DNA from: Methylobacterium tardum
GTDB taxonomy: Bacteria > Pseudomonadota > Alphaproteobacteria > Rhizobiales > Beijerinckiaceae
NCBI RefSeq assembly: GCF_023546765.1
Contig: NZ_CP097484.1
Span: forward strand, 5,442,501-5,506,500
Direction: 5' to 3'
DNA length: 64,000 bases
Position numbers and translations under genes: made by a program
The notes under the pieces: model-generated
The model's database searches: none
The model's input: the letters and a program-made list of their open reading frames with translations, nothing else
Told to the model about the DNA's origin: nothing
In this document: positions 55,758 to 64,000 of the stretch, piece by piece
Numbering within the stretch: the first letter of the stretch is position 1
Layout of the letters: each line of letters begins with the position of its first letter

Positions 55758-57109
55758 TCACTTCTTGGTCCGCTGCTGGAAGACCCGCAGCACCTGGTTG
55801 CCCCGCGCCACGGCGTCGCCGAGCGCCTGCTGCGGCGGCTTCGCGCCGTTGAGCGCCGCCTCCAGCTCCTCGGCCCACAGGTCGCGGATCTGCAGCATGT
55901 TGCCCAGGCGCAGGCCGGCGGTGTTGCGCGTCGGCGGGCGTCGGGTGAGTTCCTGCACGGCGACGTGGAGCTGCGGGTGCCGCTCGAAGAAGCCCTCCGC
56001 CACCGCGTCAGCATAGGCGGCGCGCGTCGTGGGGATGTAGCCGGTGTTCCGGTACAGCGCGGCCTGCTGGCGTCCCTCCATGGGAAGGCCAGGAACCGGG
56101 CGACGCCGCGGTACTCGTCCGGCGTCTTGCCCTGCATCACGTAGAGCGAGCCGCCGCCCAGGATCGCGTTCTGCGGCTCGGCGACCACGTCGGGGTAGAA
56201 GGGCATCGGCGCCACCGTCCAGTCGAACCGGGCCGCGGTCGAGACCTTCCCGTAGAGGCTCGGCGAGGTGAGGAAGATCGCGCAGTCGCCCGAGACGAAC
56301 CGGCTCTCCCCGCGGTTGACGCGGTCGTTGTACGCGAACACGCCCGCGCGGTGCAGGTCGGCGAGGTTCTGCAGATGGCGGACCTGGAGCGGGCCGTTGA
56401 AGACGAGTTCGGCGTCGTAGCCGTCCAGGCCGTTGGAGCGGGTCGCGAGCGGCCGGTCGTGCCAGACGGAGAGCTGCTCGAGATGCACCCAGGTCGGCCA
56501 GGCCGAGGACAGCGCGCACCGCGTGCCGTCCGCCGCCTTGAGCCGCCGCGCGGCCGCGAAGACCTCCGGCCAGGTCGCCGGCAGATGATGGGCGTCGAGG
56601 CCCGCCTGCCGGAACCGGTCGCGGTTGATCCACATCACCGTCGAGGAGACGTTGAACGGCAGGGACAGCATCCCGCCCTCGGAATCCAGGTAATTGGTGG
56701 CGACGACCGGCAGGAAATCCTCCGGCATCGCCGAGAGCCCCGCCTCCCGCATCACGGTGGCGACCGGCCTGACGGCGCCGATGGCGGCCGCCATGGTCCC
56801 GTTGCCGACCTCGAAGACCTGGAGCAGGTGCGGCGCCGCGCCGGTGCGGTAGGCCGTGATGCCGCTGCTGATCGTCTCGGCGTAGCTGCCCTTGTAGACC
56901 GGGACGACCCGGTAATCGGCTTGCGACGCGTTGAAGGTCTCGGCGAGGCGGGTCACCAGCTCGCCGTTCGGCCCGTCGAGGGCGTGCCAGAACTGCAGCT
57001 CGGTGACGGCGGCGGCCGGGAGCGGGCGCAGCGCGAGAAGCAGGCCGGCGATCAGCAGCCCCAGGCGGACGAGGCCGCCGCGCGGGGCGTTCCGCGTCGC
57101 TCTGCTCAT
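55758..57109 (-). pseudogene. ugpB: UgpB-like solute-binding protein coupled to a kinase, one frameshift
   Basis: About 450 residues after correction. Signal peptide (about 1-34), then ELQFWHALDGPNGELVTRL, VPVYKGSYAET and ILGGGSLYVMQG, and after the break NTGYIPTTRAAY and AGLRLGNMLQIRDLWAEELE. This order matches the glycerol-3-phosphate binding protein UgpB throughout. The frame breaks near 56083 (FLAFP then MEGRQQ), fitting one missing base. The ATG at 57109 overlaps the stop of the upstream kinase by 4 nt (ATGA). No ugpA, ugpE or ugpC is present, so a sensory rather than transport role is inferred. Ligand probably glycerol-3-phosphate or a similar polyol phosphate. Confidence 0.8.
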
Positions 57110-59450
57110 GCCAGCCGCTCCGGAAGCCACAGCCGCAGCACCGTGCCGGCGCCGGCGCTGCTCTGCAGTTCGACCCGCCCCTGGAGGCGGTTCACCACGA
57201 GGTTGTGGACGATGTGCAGGCCGAGGCCCGTCCCGCCGCGGGCGCGGGCGGTGGTGAAGAACGGGTCGAACACGCGGCCGAGATCGGCGCTGTCGATGCC
57301 GCGCCCGTCATCCGCGATGGACAGGTCGATCCCGTCCCCGGTCCGCTGCGCCGTGATGGTGATGCGGCCGCCCTCCCGGTCGCGGAAGCCGTGCTCGATG
57401 GCGTTCTTGACGGCGTTCGATACGACCTGCGCCAGGATGCCCGGGAGCGTGTCGGCGACGAGGTCGGGCGGGCACTCGACCACGAAGGCGTGCCGGCCCG
57501 GCCGCGCCAGGGCCCGCAGGCTCTTCAGCAGCTCGTCGATCCAGTCCGCGAGGTTCAGCGCGCGGCGGTCCTCGATCGCCTGATCGGCCGCCACCTGCTT
57601 GAAGCTGTAGAGGAGGTCGGCCGCCCGCATGAGGTTGCTGGTCAGGAGCTGCGCGCCCTCCTGCATCCGCCCGGCATACTGGGTCAGCCGCGAGCGGGAG
57701 AGCTGGTTGTCCCCGACCAGGCGCGCGAACGCGGCTGAGTCGGACTGGACCTGCGTGGCCGTGGTCAACGCGATGCCGAGCGGCGTGCTGATCTCGTGCG
57801 AGACTCCGGCCACGAGCTGGCCGAGCGAGGCGAGCCGCTCGGCCCGGATCAGGTCCTCCTGGGCCTGCCGCAGGGTCGTGAGCGCGTCGTCGGCCCGCTG
57901 GGACGCGTTGCGCCGGTCCGCCTCCCGGCGGCGGATCTGCTCCAGGAACGCGTTGGTCGCCCGGGCGATGTCGCCGAGCTCGTCGCGCCGGGCGAGCAGG
58001 TGGCCGTCCCGGCCGATATCCTCCGGCGTGGGCGCGCCGGCGGCGGTGACGATGCTGTGCTGGAGGGCGTGCAGCGGCCGGGTGATCGAGCGCGCCACCG
58101 CGGCGGCGGCCCCGATCCCGAGGCACAGGGCCCCGACCGCCCCGACGATCAGGAGCTGCCGGATCACGCTGCCGAACTGGTCGGCGTCGCCGATGAAGGC
58201 CCGGCTCAGGGTCTGGGCGTTGGCGCTCATCGTGGCGGCCCGCCGGTCCATGTCGGCGATGGTCTCGTTCTGCTCGCCGATCTTGTCGATCGTTGCGGCG
58301 AGCTGCGTGCGCCAGCCGTCGATCGCCCCCGCCATCTCGTCGCGGATGCTCACCGGGATGAGCAGCGTCCGGGAGGTGCCGGACAGGTCCGCGCCCGCCG
58401 CCAGCACCCGGGACGCTTCGGCGGTGTCCCGGCCCGCCAGCGCCGCATCCGTCCGCCGGGCGAGGCGCAGGGCCGTGAGGGCGATGTCCTGGGCGGAGAG
58501 CTCGGCCTCGTTCGACAGGACCGAGTGCCGGATGAGGAGCGCGACCTCCTCGTAGAGCCGGCTCTGGCGGGCGACGTTCACCTGGACGAGCTGGTCGCAC
58601 CACTCGACCAGAACGCGGCCCGCCTGGGTGGCGCGGGTCAGCTCGAACCCCTCCGAGAGCACCCGGTTGAGGTCATCCTCGGTCCGGCTCCGGTCGCGAT
58701 AGGCCTTGAGCAGCTCCGTCGCCCGGTCGGCCGCCCCGGCCTCGCCGTCGACGCGCAGGACCCGGCGCAGCCGGTCGCCCACGGCATCGAGCTGCCGCAG
58801 ATCCGCGGCGAGTTCGTCGAACTCGATCGGGAAAACCGGGCGGCCGATGCGCGCCCGGTTCAGCTCCGCCGTGCTGATCGCCTCGCGCAGCTCCCGCAGC
58901 GCGGTGACGACGCCCTGGTTCCGCTCCAGCTCGGCGTCCTTGACGGCGAGCACGGCGATCAGCTGGGCGTTGTCCTGCTGCTGGCGCCGGCGCGCGACGT
59001 CGGTCAGCGCCACCAGGGCGTCCGCCCGCCGGGCCATGTCGGCGATCGTCGCATTCGCCGCCTGCTCGGAGAGCAGGAGCGCGCGCATCCGCGTCACCTG
59101 CGAGGTCAGATCGCCCGTCACGGTCGCCACGAGGGCGGCCTGCCGCGCGTCCGCGCGAGGCGCTCCAGCCTTTCGAGCTGCGCCGTCGCCGTCGCGGCGC
59201 GCTCGCCGAAGCGGCGCTCGGCCCCGTCCCGCCCCGCGACGCTGCCGCTCAGGGCATCCGCCCGCGCCCGGTTCATCGCCGCGAGCGTCTGCGCCGTCTC
59301 CGTCGCCACCACGGCGCCGGCCCGGGCGCGCTCGGCCTCGTGGAGCAGGATCCAGGCGCCGAGCGCGATCGCGGCCGCGACCAGGATCGGGATCGCCCCG
59401 ACCACGAGGACGCGGCGCGCGATGCCGGACCTGCCGAACCCGCGCATCAT
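57106..59450 (-). pseudogene. TorS-like membrane histidine kinase, one frameshift (module 2)
   Basis: About 782 residues after correction. It has membrane helix 1 (RVLVVGAIPILVAAAIALGAW), a helical sensor of about 390 residues (DALVALTDVARRRQQQDNAQL region alignable to [20 protein letters not shown] of module 1), helix 2 (LLIVGAVGALCLGIGAAAAV), HAMP, coiled coil, H-box GVSHEISTPLGIAL, N-box VVSNAVKNAIEHGF, G1 DDGRGIDSAD and G2 GTGLGLHIVHNLV. The frameshift near 59155 fits one missing base between LERLAR and ADARQAA. I chose ATG 59450 by alignment with module 1; the frame runs to 59627. Clearly paralogous to the kinase at 51633-53998, in tail-to-tail arrangement. Confidence 0.8.
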
Positions 59451-59576
59451 CGCGCCCCACACCGTGTCCCGCGCCCCGCCACCGTTGCGGTCTCCCGTTC
59501 CGCCGCCGACCTTGCGACGACACATTCGGTTATTGTGACATCCGCGCGATGACTTCCCGAGAGCACTGAAGCAACA

Positions 59577-59590
59577 CGGGACGCAATATT
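59577..59590. promoter_or_regulatory. 14-mer shared with the region upstream of module 1
   Basis: CGGGACGCAATATT here is the exact reverse complement of AATATTGCGTCCCG at 50754-50767. It therefore has the same orientation relative to each kinase module (about 130 bp before the kinase start here, about 870 bp before the other). It is also 70 bp before the plus-strand small gene at 59660. A candidate binding site for a common regulator. Confidence 0.45.
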
Positions 59591-59659
59591 CCCGCATCAC
59601 GAAACCCGTAGACACCGCCCCGCACAACGGTCCTCGAAGACCGAAAGAGGGGAAACACC

Positions 59660-59845
59660 ATGCTCGACGTCATCGCCCGCCTGCTGCTCTCGGCCGGCAT
59701 CCTGACCGGCACCACCTACCTGCCGATGCTCTCGCAGGCCGTCACCGCCCAGCCGGCCGACGCCCCGGCCTCCGCGATGGCTGTCCGTGCCTGCCCGGCG
59801 AAGGCCGCCGCGCCCGGCGCCCGCGCGCTGGCCTGCATCGGCTGA
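59660..59845 (+). CDS. Small secreted protein upstream of efeO
   Basis: 61 residues. The start MLDVIARLLLSAGILTGTTYL is a hydrophobic signal or anchor segment, followed by an Ala/Pro-rich segment with two Cys near the end (RACPAK and LACIG, about 23 apart). GAGGGG about 8 nt upstream is a good ribosome site. Family unknown. A 24-residue peptide gene follows after 6 bp, and efeO about 190 bp later, so these may form one transcript. Confidence 0.6.
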   Translation: MLDVIARLLLSAGILTGTTYLPMLSQAVTAQPADAPASAMAVRACPAKAAAPGARALACIG

Positions 59846-59851
59846 CCGGCC

Positions 59852-59926
59852 ATGGACGCGCTCCCCCTGGTCCTGCTCGTCGGCGGGAATGTCCTGCTCG
59901 CCATCCTGATCCCGCTTCTCGTCTGA
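59852..59926 (+). CDS. 24-residue hydrophobic membrane peptide
   Basis: Starts 6 bp after the preceding stop. It encodes Met-Asp-Ala followed by an almost unbroken Leu/Val/Ile helix (PLVLLVGGNVLLAILIPLLV) with one Gly-Gly-Asn in the middle, enough to span the membrane once. Composition and tight linkage to the upstream gene favour a real micro-protein; no family assigned. A regulatory or stabilising subunit of a membrane complex is one possibility. Confidence 0.4.
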   Translation: MDALPLVLLVGGNVLLAILIPLLV

Positions 59927-60034
59927 GCCGGCTGTGAGGACCCAGGGCGGTTGCCCCGGTGCGCGGCCTCGGTTAGCCGGACCAGGCGGTCGGCGCGCGT
60001 CGCGCTCCGCGTTTGGACCCGCCTCCGGCCACGC

Positions 60035-60922
60035 ATGCCCGAGATTGCACGCCTCGACAGGGACCGACGCCGCGTCGCGGCGGTCGTCGTGGCGATCCTG
60101 ATCGGCCTCGGCGATCCGCGGCCGGCCTTGTCCCTCGAGCAGCCGGACAGCCCGCGCCCCGCGCGGCCGTCCCGGCCGGTGGCGCCGGAGCTCGCTGCGG
60201 CCCTCGCCGCCTACCGGACCTACGTCATCGCCCAGGCCGACGCCTTCGTGCGCGAGACCGCGCGCTTCGTCGCGGCGATCCAGGCCGGGCAGCTCGCGGA
60301 GGCGCGCCGGCTCTACGCCCCGGCGCGCGCACCCTACGAGCGCATCGAGCCGGTGGCGGCCCTGTTTCCCGAGCTGATCAAGCGCCTCGACGTGCGCAGC
60401 GACGAGTTCGAGCTGCGCGAGCGCGATCCCGCCTTCGTGGGCTTCCACCGCCTGGAGATGGCGCTCTTCACCCACGGCACCACGGAGGGCCTCGGCGAGG
60501 TCGCGGAGCGGCTCGCGACCGAGACCGTGACCCTGCGCGACCGCATCGTGGCGCTGGCCATTCCGCCCGCGAGGGCGGTCGGGGCCGCTTCGGCCCTGAT
60601 CGAGGGGATCGCCGCCACCAAGATCAGCGGCGAGGAGGAGCGCTACAGCCGCACCGACCTGTGGGACTTCCAGGCCAACATCGAGGGCTCGAAGGTGGTG
60701 TTCACGCTCCTGCGGCCCTTGCTGGCGGACCGGGACTTCGTGGCCCGGGTCGAGCGCAGCTACAAGCGGGTCGAGGACCTGCTCGCCCGCTACCGCAGCC
60801 CGGATGGCGGCTTTCAGAGCTACGACAACCTCACGGCCCGGGACCGCAACGCCCTCAAGGGGCCGATCACGCTGCTCGCCGAAGACCTGTCGACGTTGCG
60901 CGGCCGTCTGGGGTTAGACTGA
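60035..60922 (+). CDS. efeO: EfeO-like periplasmic iron-uptake protein (imelysin/M75 domain)
   Basis: 295 residues: signal-like N-terminus (about 13-30, VAAVVVAILIGLG), then the imelysin domain with FVGFHRLEMALF (His-x-x-Glu metal site, about residues 136-147) and DFQANIEGSKVVF. EfeO works in the periplasm in the EfeUOB ferrous-iron importer, here without the N-terminal cupredoxin domain. The permease EfeU is not in the window; efeB follows 75 bp downstream. The ATG at 60035 is chosen because it places the hydrophobic segment close to the N-terminus. Confidence 0.87.
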   Translation: MPEIARLDRDRRRVAAVVVAILIGLGDPRPALSLEQPDSPRPARPSRPVAPELAAALAAYRTYVIAQADAFVRETARFVAAIQAGQLAEARRLYAPARAPYERIEPVAALFPELIKRLDVRSDEFELRERDPAFVGFHRLEMALFTHGTTEGLGEVAERLATETVTLRDRIVALAIPPARAVGAASALIEGIAATKISGEEERYSRTDLWDFQANIEGSKVVFTLLRPLLADRDFVARVERSYKRVEDLLARYRSPDGGFQSYDNLTARDRNALKGPITLLAEDLSTLRGRLGLD

Positions 60923-60997
60923 AACCATTGCCAAGGTGCCGTCCTGTCGTCTTTGTTCGCGACGACACGCGGCAGAACGAACAGATTTCGTCGAGCG

Positions 60998-62240
60998 ATG
61001 ATGCGCTTTCCGTCTCCGGTCTCCACCCGCCGCCGTTTCCTCGGCGGTCTCGGCGCGGTCGCGCTCCTCGCTCCGGCCCGGGCCGAGGATGCGACGCCCA
61101 CGCCGGCGACCGAGGGCACGCTCGTCGCCCAGCCGTTCTACGGGCCCCACCAGGCCGGGATCGTCACCCCGCAGCCGGCCGCCGCCCTCTACGTCGCCTT
61201 CGACGTGCTGGCCGAGCGTCGGGGCGAGCTGCCCCACCTGTTCCGGACGCTGACCGAGCGCCTGGCCTTCCTGACCCGGGGCGGCGCCGTGCCCGATGTC
61301 CACCCGCAGCTGCCGCCGCGCAATTCCGGCATCCTGGGTCCCACGGTCCTGCCGGACAACCTCACCGCCACCGTCTCGATCGGCGCGAGCCTGTTCGACT
61401 ACCGGTTCGGCCTGGCGCGCGCCCGCCCGCGCCATCTCGGGCCCATGGAGCGCTTCTCCAACGACGCCCTCGACCCGGCCCAGTGCCACGGCGACCTGCT
61501 GATCCAGTTCTGCTCGAACACGGCCGAGACCAACATCCACGCCCTGCGCGACGTCATCAAGGCGACGCCCGGCCTGCTGGCGCCCCGCTGGAAGATCGAG
61601 GGTTTCCTGCCGCCCCACGTGGTGAAGACCATGGGGGCCGACACCGTGCGCAACATGCTGGGCTTCAAGGACGGCACCGCCAATCTCGACGTTCGGGATT
61701 CCCGGCTGATGGACCGCTACGTCTGGGTGGCGGCGGGGCAGGACGAGCCGGCCTGGACGGCGGGGGGCAGCTACCGTGGTGCGGATCATCCGCACCCTCG
61801 CCGAGCGCTGGGACCGCACGCCGCTCGGCGAGCAGGAGGCGATCATCGGCCGGCACAAGGGCAGCGGCGCGCCGCTCCGGCAGGGCCACGAGCGCGACAC
61901 CCCCGACTACGCGGCCGATCCGGACGGCGAGGCCATCTCGCTCGCTGCCCATATCCGCCTCGCCAACCCGCGCCTGCCCGGCACCGAGGGCAGCCTGATC
62001 CTGCGTCGCAGCTACAATTACTCCCGCGGGCTGACCACGGCCGGGCAGCTCGATATGGGCCTGCTGTTCGTCTGCTATCAGGCCGACCTCGCGGCCGGCT
62101 TCATCACCGTCCAGAACCGCCTCTCCGGCGAGGGCCTCGAGGAGTACATCCGCCCGGTCGGCGGCGGCTACTTCTTCGCCCTGCCGGGGGTCGCGGGGCC
62201 CGAGAGCTTCCTGGGGGAGGGGCTGCTCGCCGCCGTGTAG
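60998..62240 (+). pseudogene. efeB: EfeB-like Dyp-type heme peroxidase, one frameshift
   Basis: About 414 residues after correction. A Tat signal (STRRRFLGGLGA, about 8-28) directs export. The Dyp fold follows, with the proximal signature region VRNMLGFKDGTANLD (GFKDGT about residue 226). After the break come [18 protein letters not shown] and the C-terminal heme-binding part. The frame breaks near 61773 (GGSYRG then VRIIRT), explained by loss of two bases from a TGTG-type stretch. EfeB oxidises ferrous iron or removes iron from heme in the periplasm. It is co-directional with efeO and should work with it. Confidence 0.82.
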
Positions 62241-62679
62241 GCTGATCGCGTCCCGATCCGCGTGGACTTGGCCGCCCGGGGTTGGTCCTGCGCACCGTCA
62301 TCCCGGGGCCGCGCAGCGGAGCCCGGGATCCAAAGCCGCCGACGCGCCAATGCCTTGCTCCGTCGGTGGTTCTGGATTCCGGGCGCGCCTGCGGCGCCCC
62401 GGAATGACGGCATGGCCGGCAGCCCAAGCGAATTCCTGATCGAGGGACGCGATCTCGATCCTGGCGCGCCGCCGGGGAACGCGGTTCGATGCCGCGAGGC
62501 GGGCGGGCCGCGGATCGACGGAACCTGTCACCACACCCCATCCCTCAAGAACCGCCGCGCCCGCGGCCTTGCGCAATCCGGAAGCCGACGCCTACAAGTT
62601 TGCCGGCTCAAGCTCGGCCTGGATCGAGCGGCAACACGGCGGAGCGGCCTAAGGCCTTGCTCCGCATGGAGGAAACCGC
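62241..62679. other. Intergenic region holding a dispersed repeat
   Basis: About 440 bp between efeB and phnD. A family 1 repeat occupies 62295-62410; the rest is GC-rich with no gene-like frame that has a ribosome site. A strong GGAGGA site at 62668-62673 belongs to phnD. Its promoter should lie in the 250 bp after the repeat. Confidence 0.5.
62295..62410. repeat. Dispersed palindromic repeat, family 1 copy B
   Basis: About 116 bp. CCGTCATCCCGGGGCCGCGC is at the left end and GCGGCGCCCCGGAATGACGG at the right, so the ends are imperfect inverted repeats. Inner hairpins are CCCGGGGCC...GAGCCCGGG and TTCCGGGCGCG...CCCCGGAA. It is the reverse-complement relative of 11272-11414. Intergenic, non-coding. 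Confidence 0.8.
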
Positions 62680-63702
62680 GTGACAATCGCCCGATACGGT
62701 GCCGCCCTGGCGCTGCTCTGGGGACTGGGTTCGGTGTCGCCCGCCAAGGCCGACGACTGCCCCAATCGCGGCCAGCTCGACGACGCGTACTGCGACGCCA
62801 ACAAGGACCTCGTCGCCGATGTGCCGGCGAAGACCCGCGATCCCAGCGTCATCGTGTTCGCCTACACACCGGTCGAGGATCCCGCGGTCTACGAGAATTC
62901 CTTCAAGCCGTTCACCACCTATCTGAGCCAGTGCACGGGCAAGCGGGTCGTCTACTACCCCGTCCAGTCGAACTCGGCCGAGATCGAGGCGATGCGCTCC
63001 GGCCGGCTCACGGTGGCGGGCTTCTCGACGGGCCCGCTCGGCTTCGCCGTCAACATGGCCGGCGCGATCCCGTTCGCCGCCAAGGGCACCGAGAAGGGCG
63101 CCGAGGGCTACAACCTCATCGTCGTGGTGAAGGCGAACAGCCCGTACAAGACGCTCACCGACCTCAAGGGCAAGCGGGTCGCCCACACCGCCCCGTCATC
63201 GAATTCCGGCAATCTCGCCCCCAAGGCGCTGTTCCCCGAGCAGGGCCTGAAGCCGGGCGAGGATTACAAGCTCATCTACTCCGGCGGCCACGACAAGTCG
63301 GCGCTGGGCGTCGGCACCGGCGATTACGACGCGGCGCCGGTGGCCTCCGACGTATTCTACCGGATGGTCGCCCGCGGCACGATCAAGGGCGACGATTACC
63401 GGGTGATCTACACGAGCGAGAAGTTCCCGACCTCGGGCTTCGCCTACGCCCACGACCTCAAGCCGGAACTCGCCGAGAAGCTGAAGCAGTGCTTCTACGA
63501 TTTCCGCTTCCCGCCCGACATGGTGAAGGATTTCGAGGGCGACGACCGCTTCGCGCCGATCACCTACCTCAAGGACTGGGCGATCGTCCGCAAGGTCGCG
63601 GAGGAATCGGGCACGCCCTACAACAAGACCGCCTACGAGCGGGAGGCCGCCCGCGAGGCCGAGGCGGCGCGCAAGAAGGCCGACGGCACGGGCAAGCCGT
63701 GA
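62680..63702 (+). CDS. phnD: PhnD-type phosphonate/phosphite ABC substrate-binding protein
   Basis: 340 residues with a Sec signal peptide (about 1-24, cleaved after AKA). The family fold shows [20 protein letters not shown], the loop [14 protein letters not shown] and the phosphonate-pocket motif [16 protein letters not shown]. Its long Lys/Glu/Ala-rich tail (about 315-340) is unusual. The start is GTG at 62680 with GGAGGA 6 nt upstream. The stop overlaps the ATPase gene start by 4 nt. It should deliver phosphonate, phosphite or a phosphate ester to the PhnCDE transporter. Confidence 0.9.
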   Translation: MTIARYGAALALLWGLGSVSPAKADDCPNRGQLDDAYCDANKDLVADVPAKTRDPSVIVFAYTPVEDPAVYENSFKPFTTYLSQCTGKRVVYYPVQSNSAEIEAMRSGRLTVAGFSTGPLGFAVNMAGAIPFAAKGTEKGAEGYNLIVVVKANSPYKTLTDLKGKRVAHTAPSSNSGNLAPKALFPEQGLKPGEDYKLIYSGGHDKSALGVGTGDYDAAPVASDVFYRMVARGTIKGDDYRVIYTSEKFPTSGFAYAHDLKPELAEKLKQCFYDFRFPPDMVKDFEGDDRFAPITYLKDWAIVRKVAEESGTPYNKTAYEREAAREAEAARKKADGTGKP

Positions 63703-64000
63703 CCGCGGGAACCGCGCTGCGCGGGCCCACCGCCGGGCCGGACGCGGGCGTCCGGGCGGACGATCCGCGCGCCCTGGTGATCCGTGGGCTCACCAAGGAG
63801 TACCGGCCCGGCCAGCCGGTCCTGAAGGGCATCGACCTCGTGGTGCCGGGCACCGGCCTCACCGCGATCATCGGGCCGTCGGGGACCGGCAAGAGCACCC
63901 TGATCCGCTGCATCAACCGCCTCGTGCAGCCGACGTCGGGGGAGATCCTGTTCCGCGGCGAGGATCTCGCCCAGCTCTCCGGCCGCCGCTTGCGCCAGGC
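63699..64000 (+). CDS. phnC: PhnC-type ABC transporter ATPase (cut by window edge)
   Basis: The GTG at 63699 overlaps the phnD stop by 4 nt. The frame stays open to the window end, giving about 100 residues. After an N-terminal stretch of about 25 residues, the ATPase domain begins ([22 protein letters not shown]) with Walker [10 protein letters not shown] near residue 60. The PhnC-like [16 protein letters not shown] follows. The signature and Walker B motifs are beyond the edge. It energises the transporter for the ligand bound by PhnD. Confidence 0.88.
   Translation, partial: MTAGTALRGPTAGPDAGVRADDPRALVIRGLTKEYRPGQPVLKGIDLVVPGTGLTAIIGPSGTGKSTLIRCINRLVQPTSGEILFRGEDLAQLSGRRLRQ

Noticed and set aside
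53995..57109. Ordinary peptide and glycerol-3-phosphate ABC transporter operons
   Set aside because: Neither binding-protein gene has a permease or ATPase neighbour, while both overlap a kinase gene.
1..64000. CRISPR array, tRNA, rRNA or complete insertion sequence
   Set aside because: No regularly spaced repeats, no cloverleaf with a T-loop, no rRNA-like sequence and no transposase frame were recognised; the dispersed repeats are non-coding.

Overview
The window is about 70 % GC with strong GC3 bias and encodes Tat-exported molybdoenzymes, SorAB, SfnB-type oxidoreductases, DUF3369 and TAXI-type proteins. It also carries dispersed 'CCGTCATCCCGG...' and 'CAGCGAAGCAATCCAG...' repeats of a kind I associate with Methylobacterium/Methylorubrum. 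I read it as chromosomal DNA of a Methylobacterium-like alphaproteobacterium; the genus is an inference, because no methanol dehydrogenase or other diagnostic gene lies here. No rRNA, tRNA, CRISPR array, complete insertion sequence or prophage was recognised.

Layout. 1-2.5 kb: small secreted or membrane proteins of unknown function. 2.9-6.7 kb: a cytochrome P450 overlapping a membrane GGDEF/EAL protein with a degenerate EAL domain. 6.8-9.4 kb: a sulfolactate-dehydrogenase-like enzyme and sulfite dehydrogenase SorAB. 9.8-15.2 kb (minus strand): a CHASE3-type adenylate cyclase and a three-gene transport cluster (ArsB/NhaD-like permease, internally duplicated DUF606 protein, TAXI-like binding protein). 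15.2-17.1 kb: a metallophosphoesterase and an unknown gene. 17.2-18.1 kb: a YeeE/YedE pair. 18.4-32.5 kb: a large organosulfur island with a MetQNI-type transporter, two SfnB-like and one DszC-like oxidoreductase, three FMNH2-dependent monooxygenases (DmoA/NtaA, NtaA/SnaA and SfnG-like) and an SsuA-like binding protein. It also holds an AraC regulator coupled to a bacterial ionotropic-glutamate-receptor-like protein. No flavin reductase is present, so the monooxygenases must draw reduced flavin from elsewhere.

32.8-38.2 kb: a frameshifted thiamine-diphosphate enzyme, two response regulators, a frameshifted AraC regulator, an AhpD-like protein and an RclC/DUF417 protein. 38.4-42.2 kb: an Ior-type molybdenum hydroxylase and a TehA/SLAC1-type protein. 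42.3-46.2 kb: HxlR, EmrA, EmrB and DUF302. 46.3-59.5 kb is a signalling region. It contains a PAS kinase (frameshifted), a DUF3369 receiver kinase divergent from an OmpR-type regulator, and two tail-to-tail modules. In each module a paralogous membrane histidine kinase overlaps, by 4 nt, a periplasmic solute-binding protein (DppA-like in one, UgpB-like in the other) with no ABC permease nearby. The two modules share an identical 14-mer upstream. This TorS/TorT-like arrangement is the best candidate for an undescribed system. 59.6-62.2 kb: two tiny hydrophobic peptides, then efeO and efeB without efeU. 62.7-64 kb: phnD and the start of phnC.

Seven otherwise intact genes between 33 and 62 kb carry eight small indels. 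No secondary stop was seen, so sequencing or assembly error is at least as likely as real gene decay. They are labelled pseudogenes only to record the broken frame.
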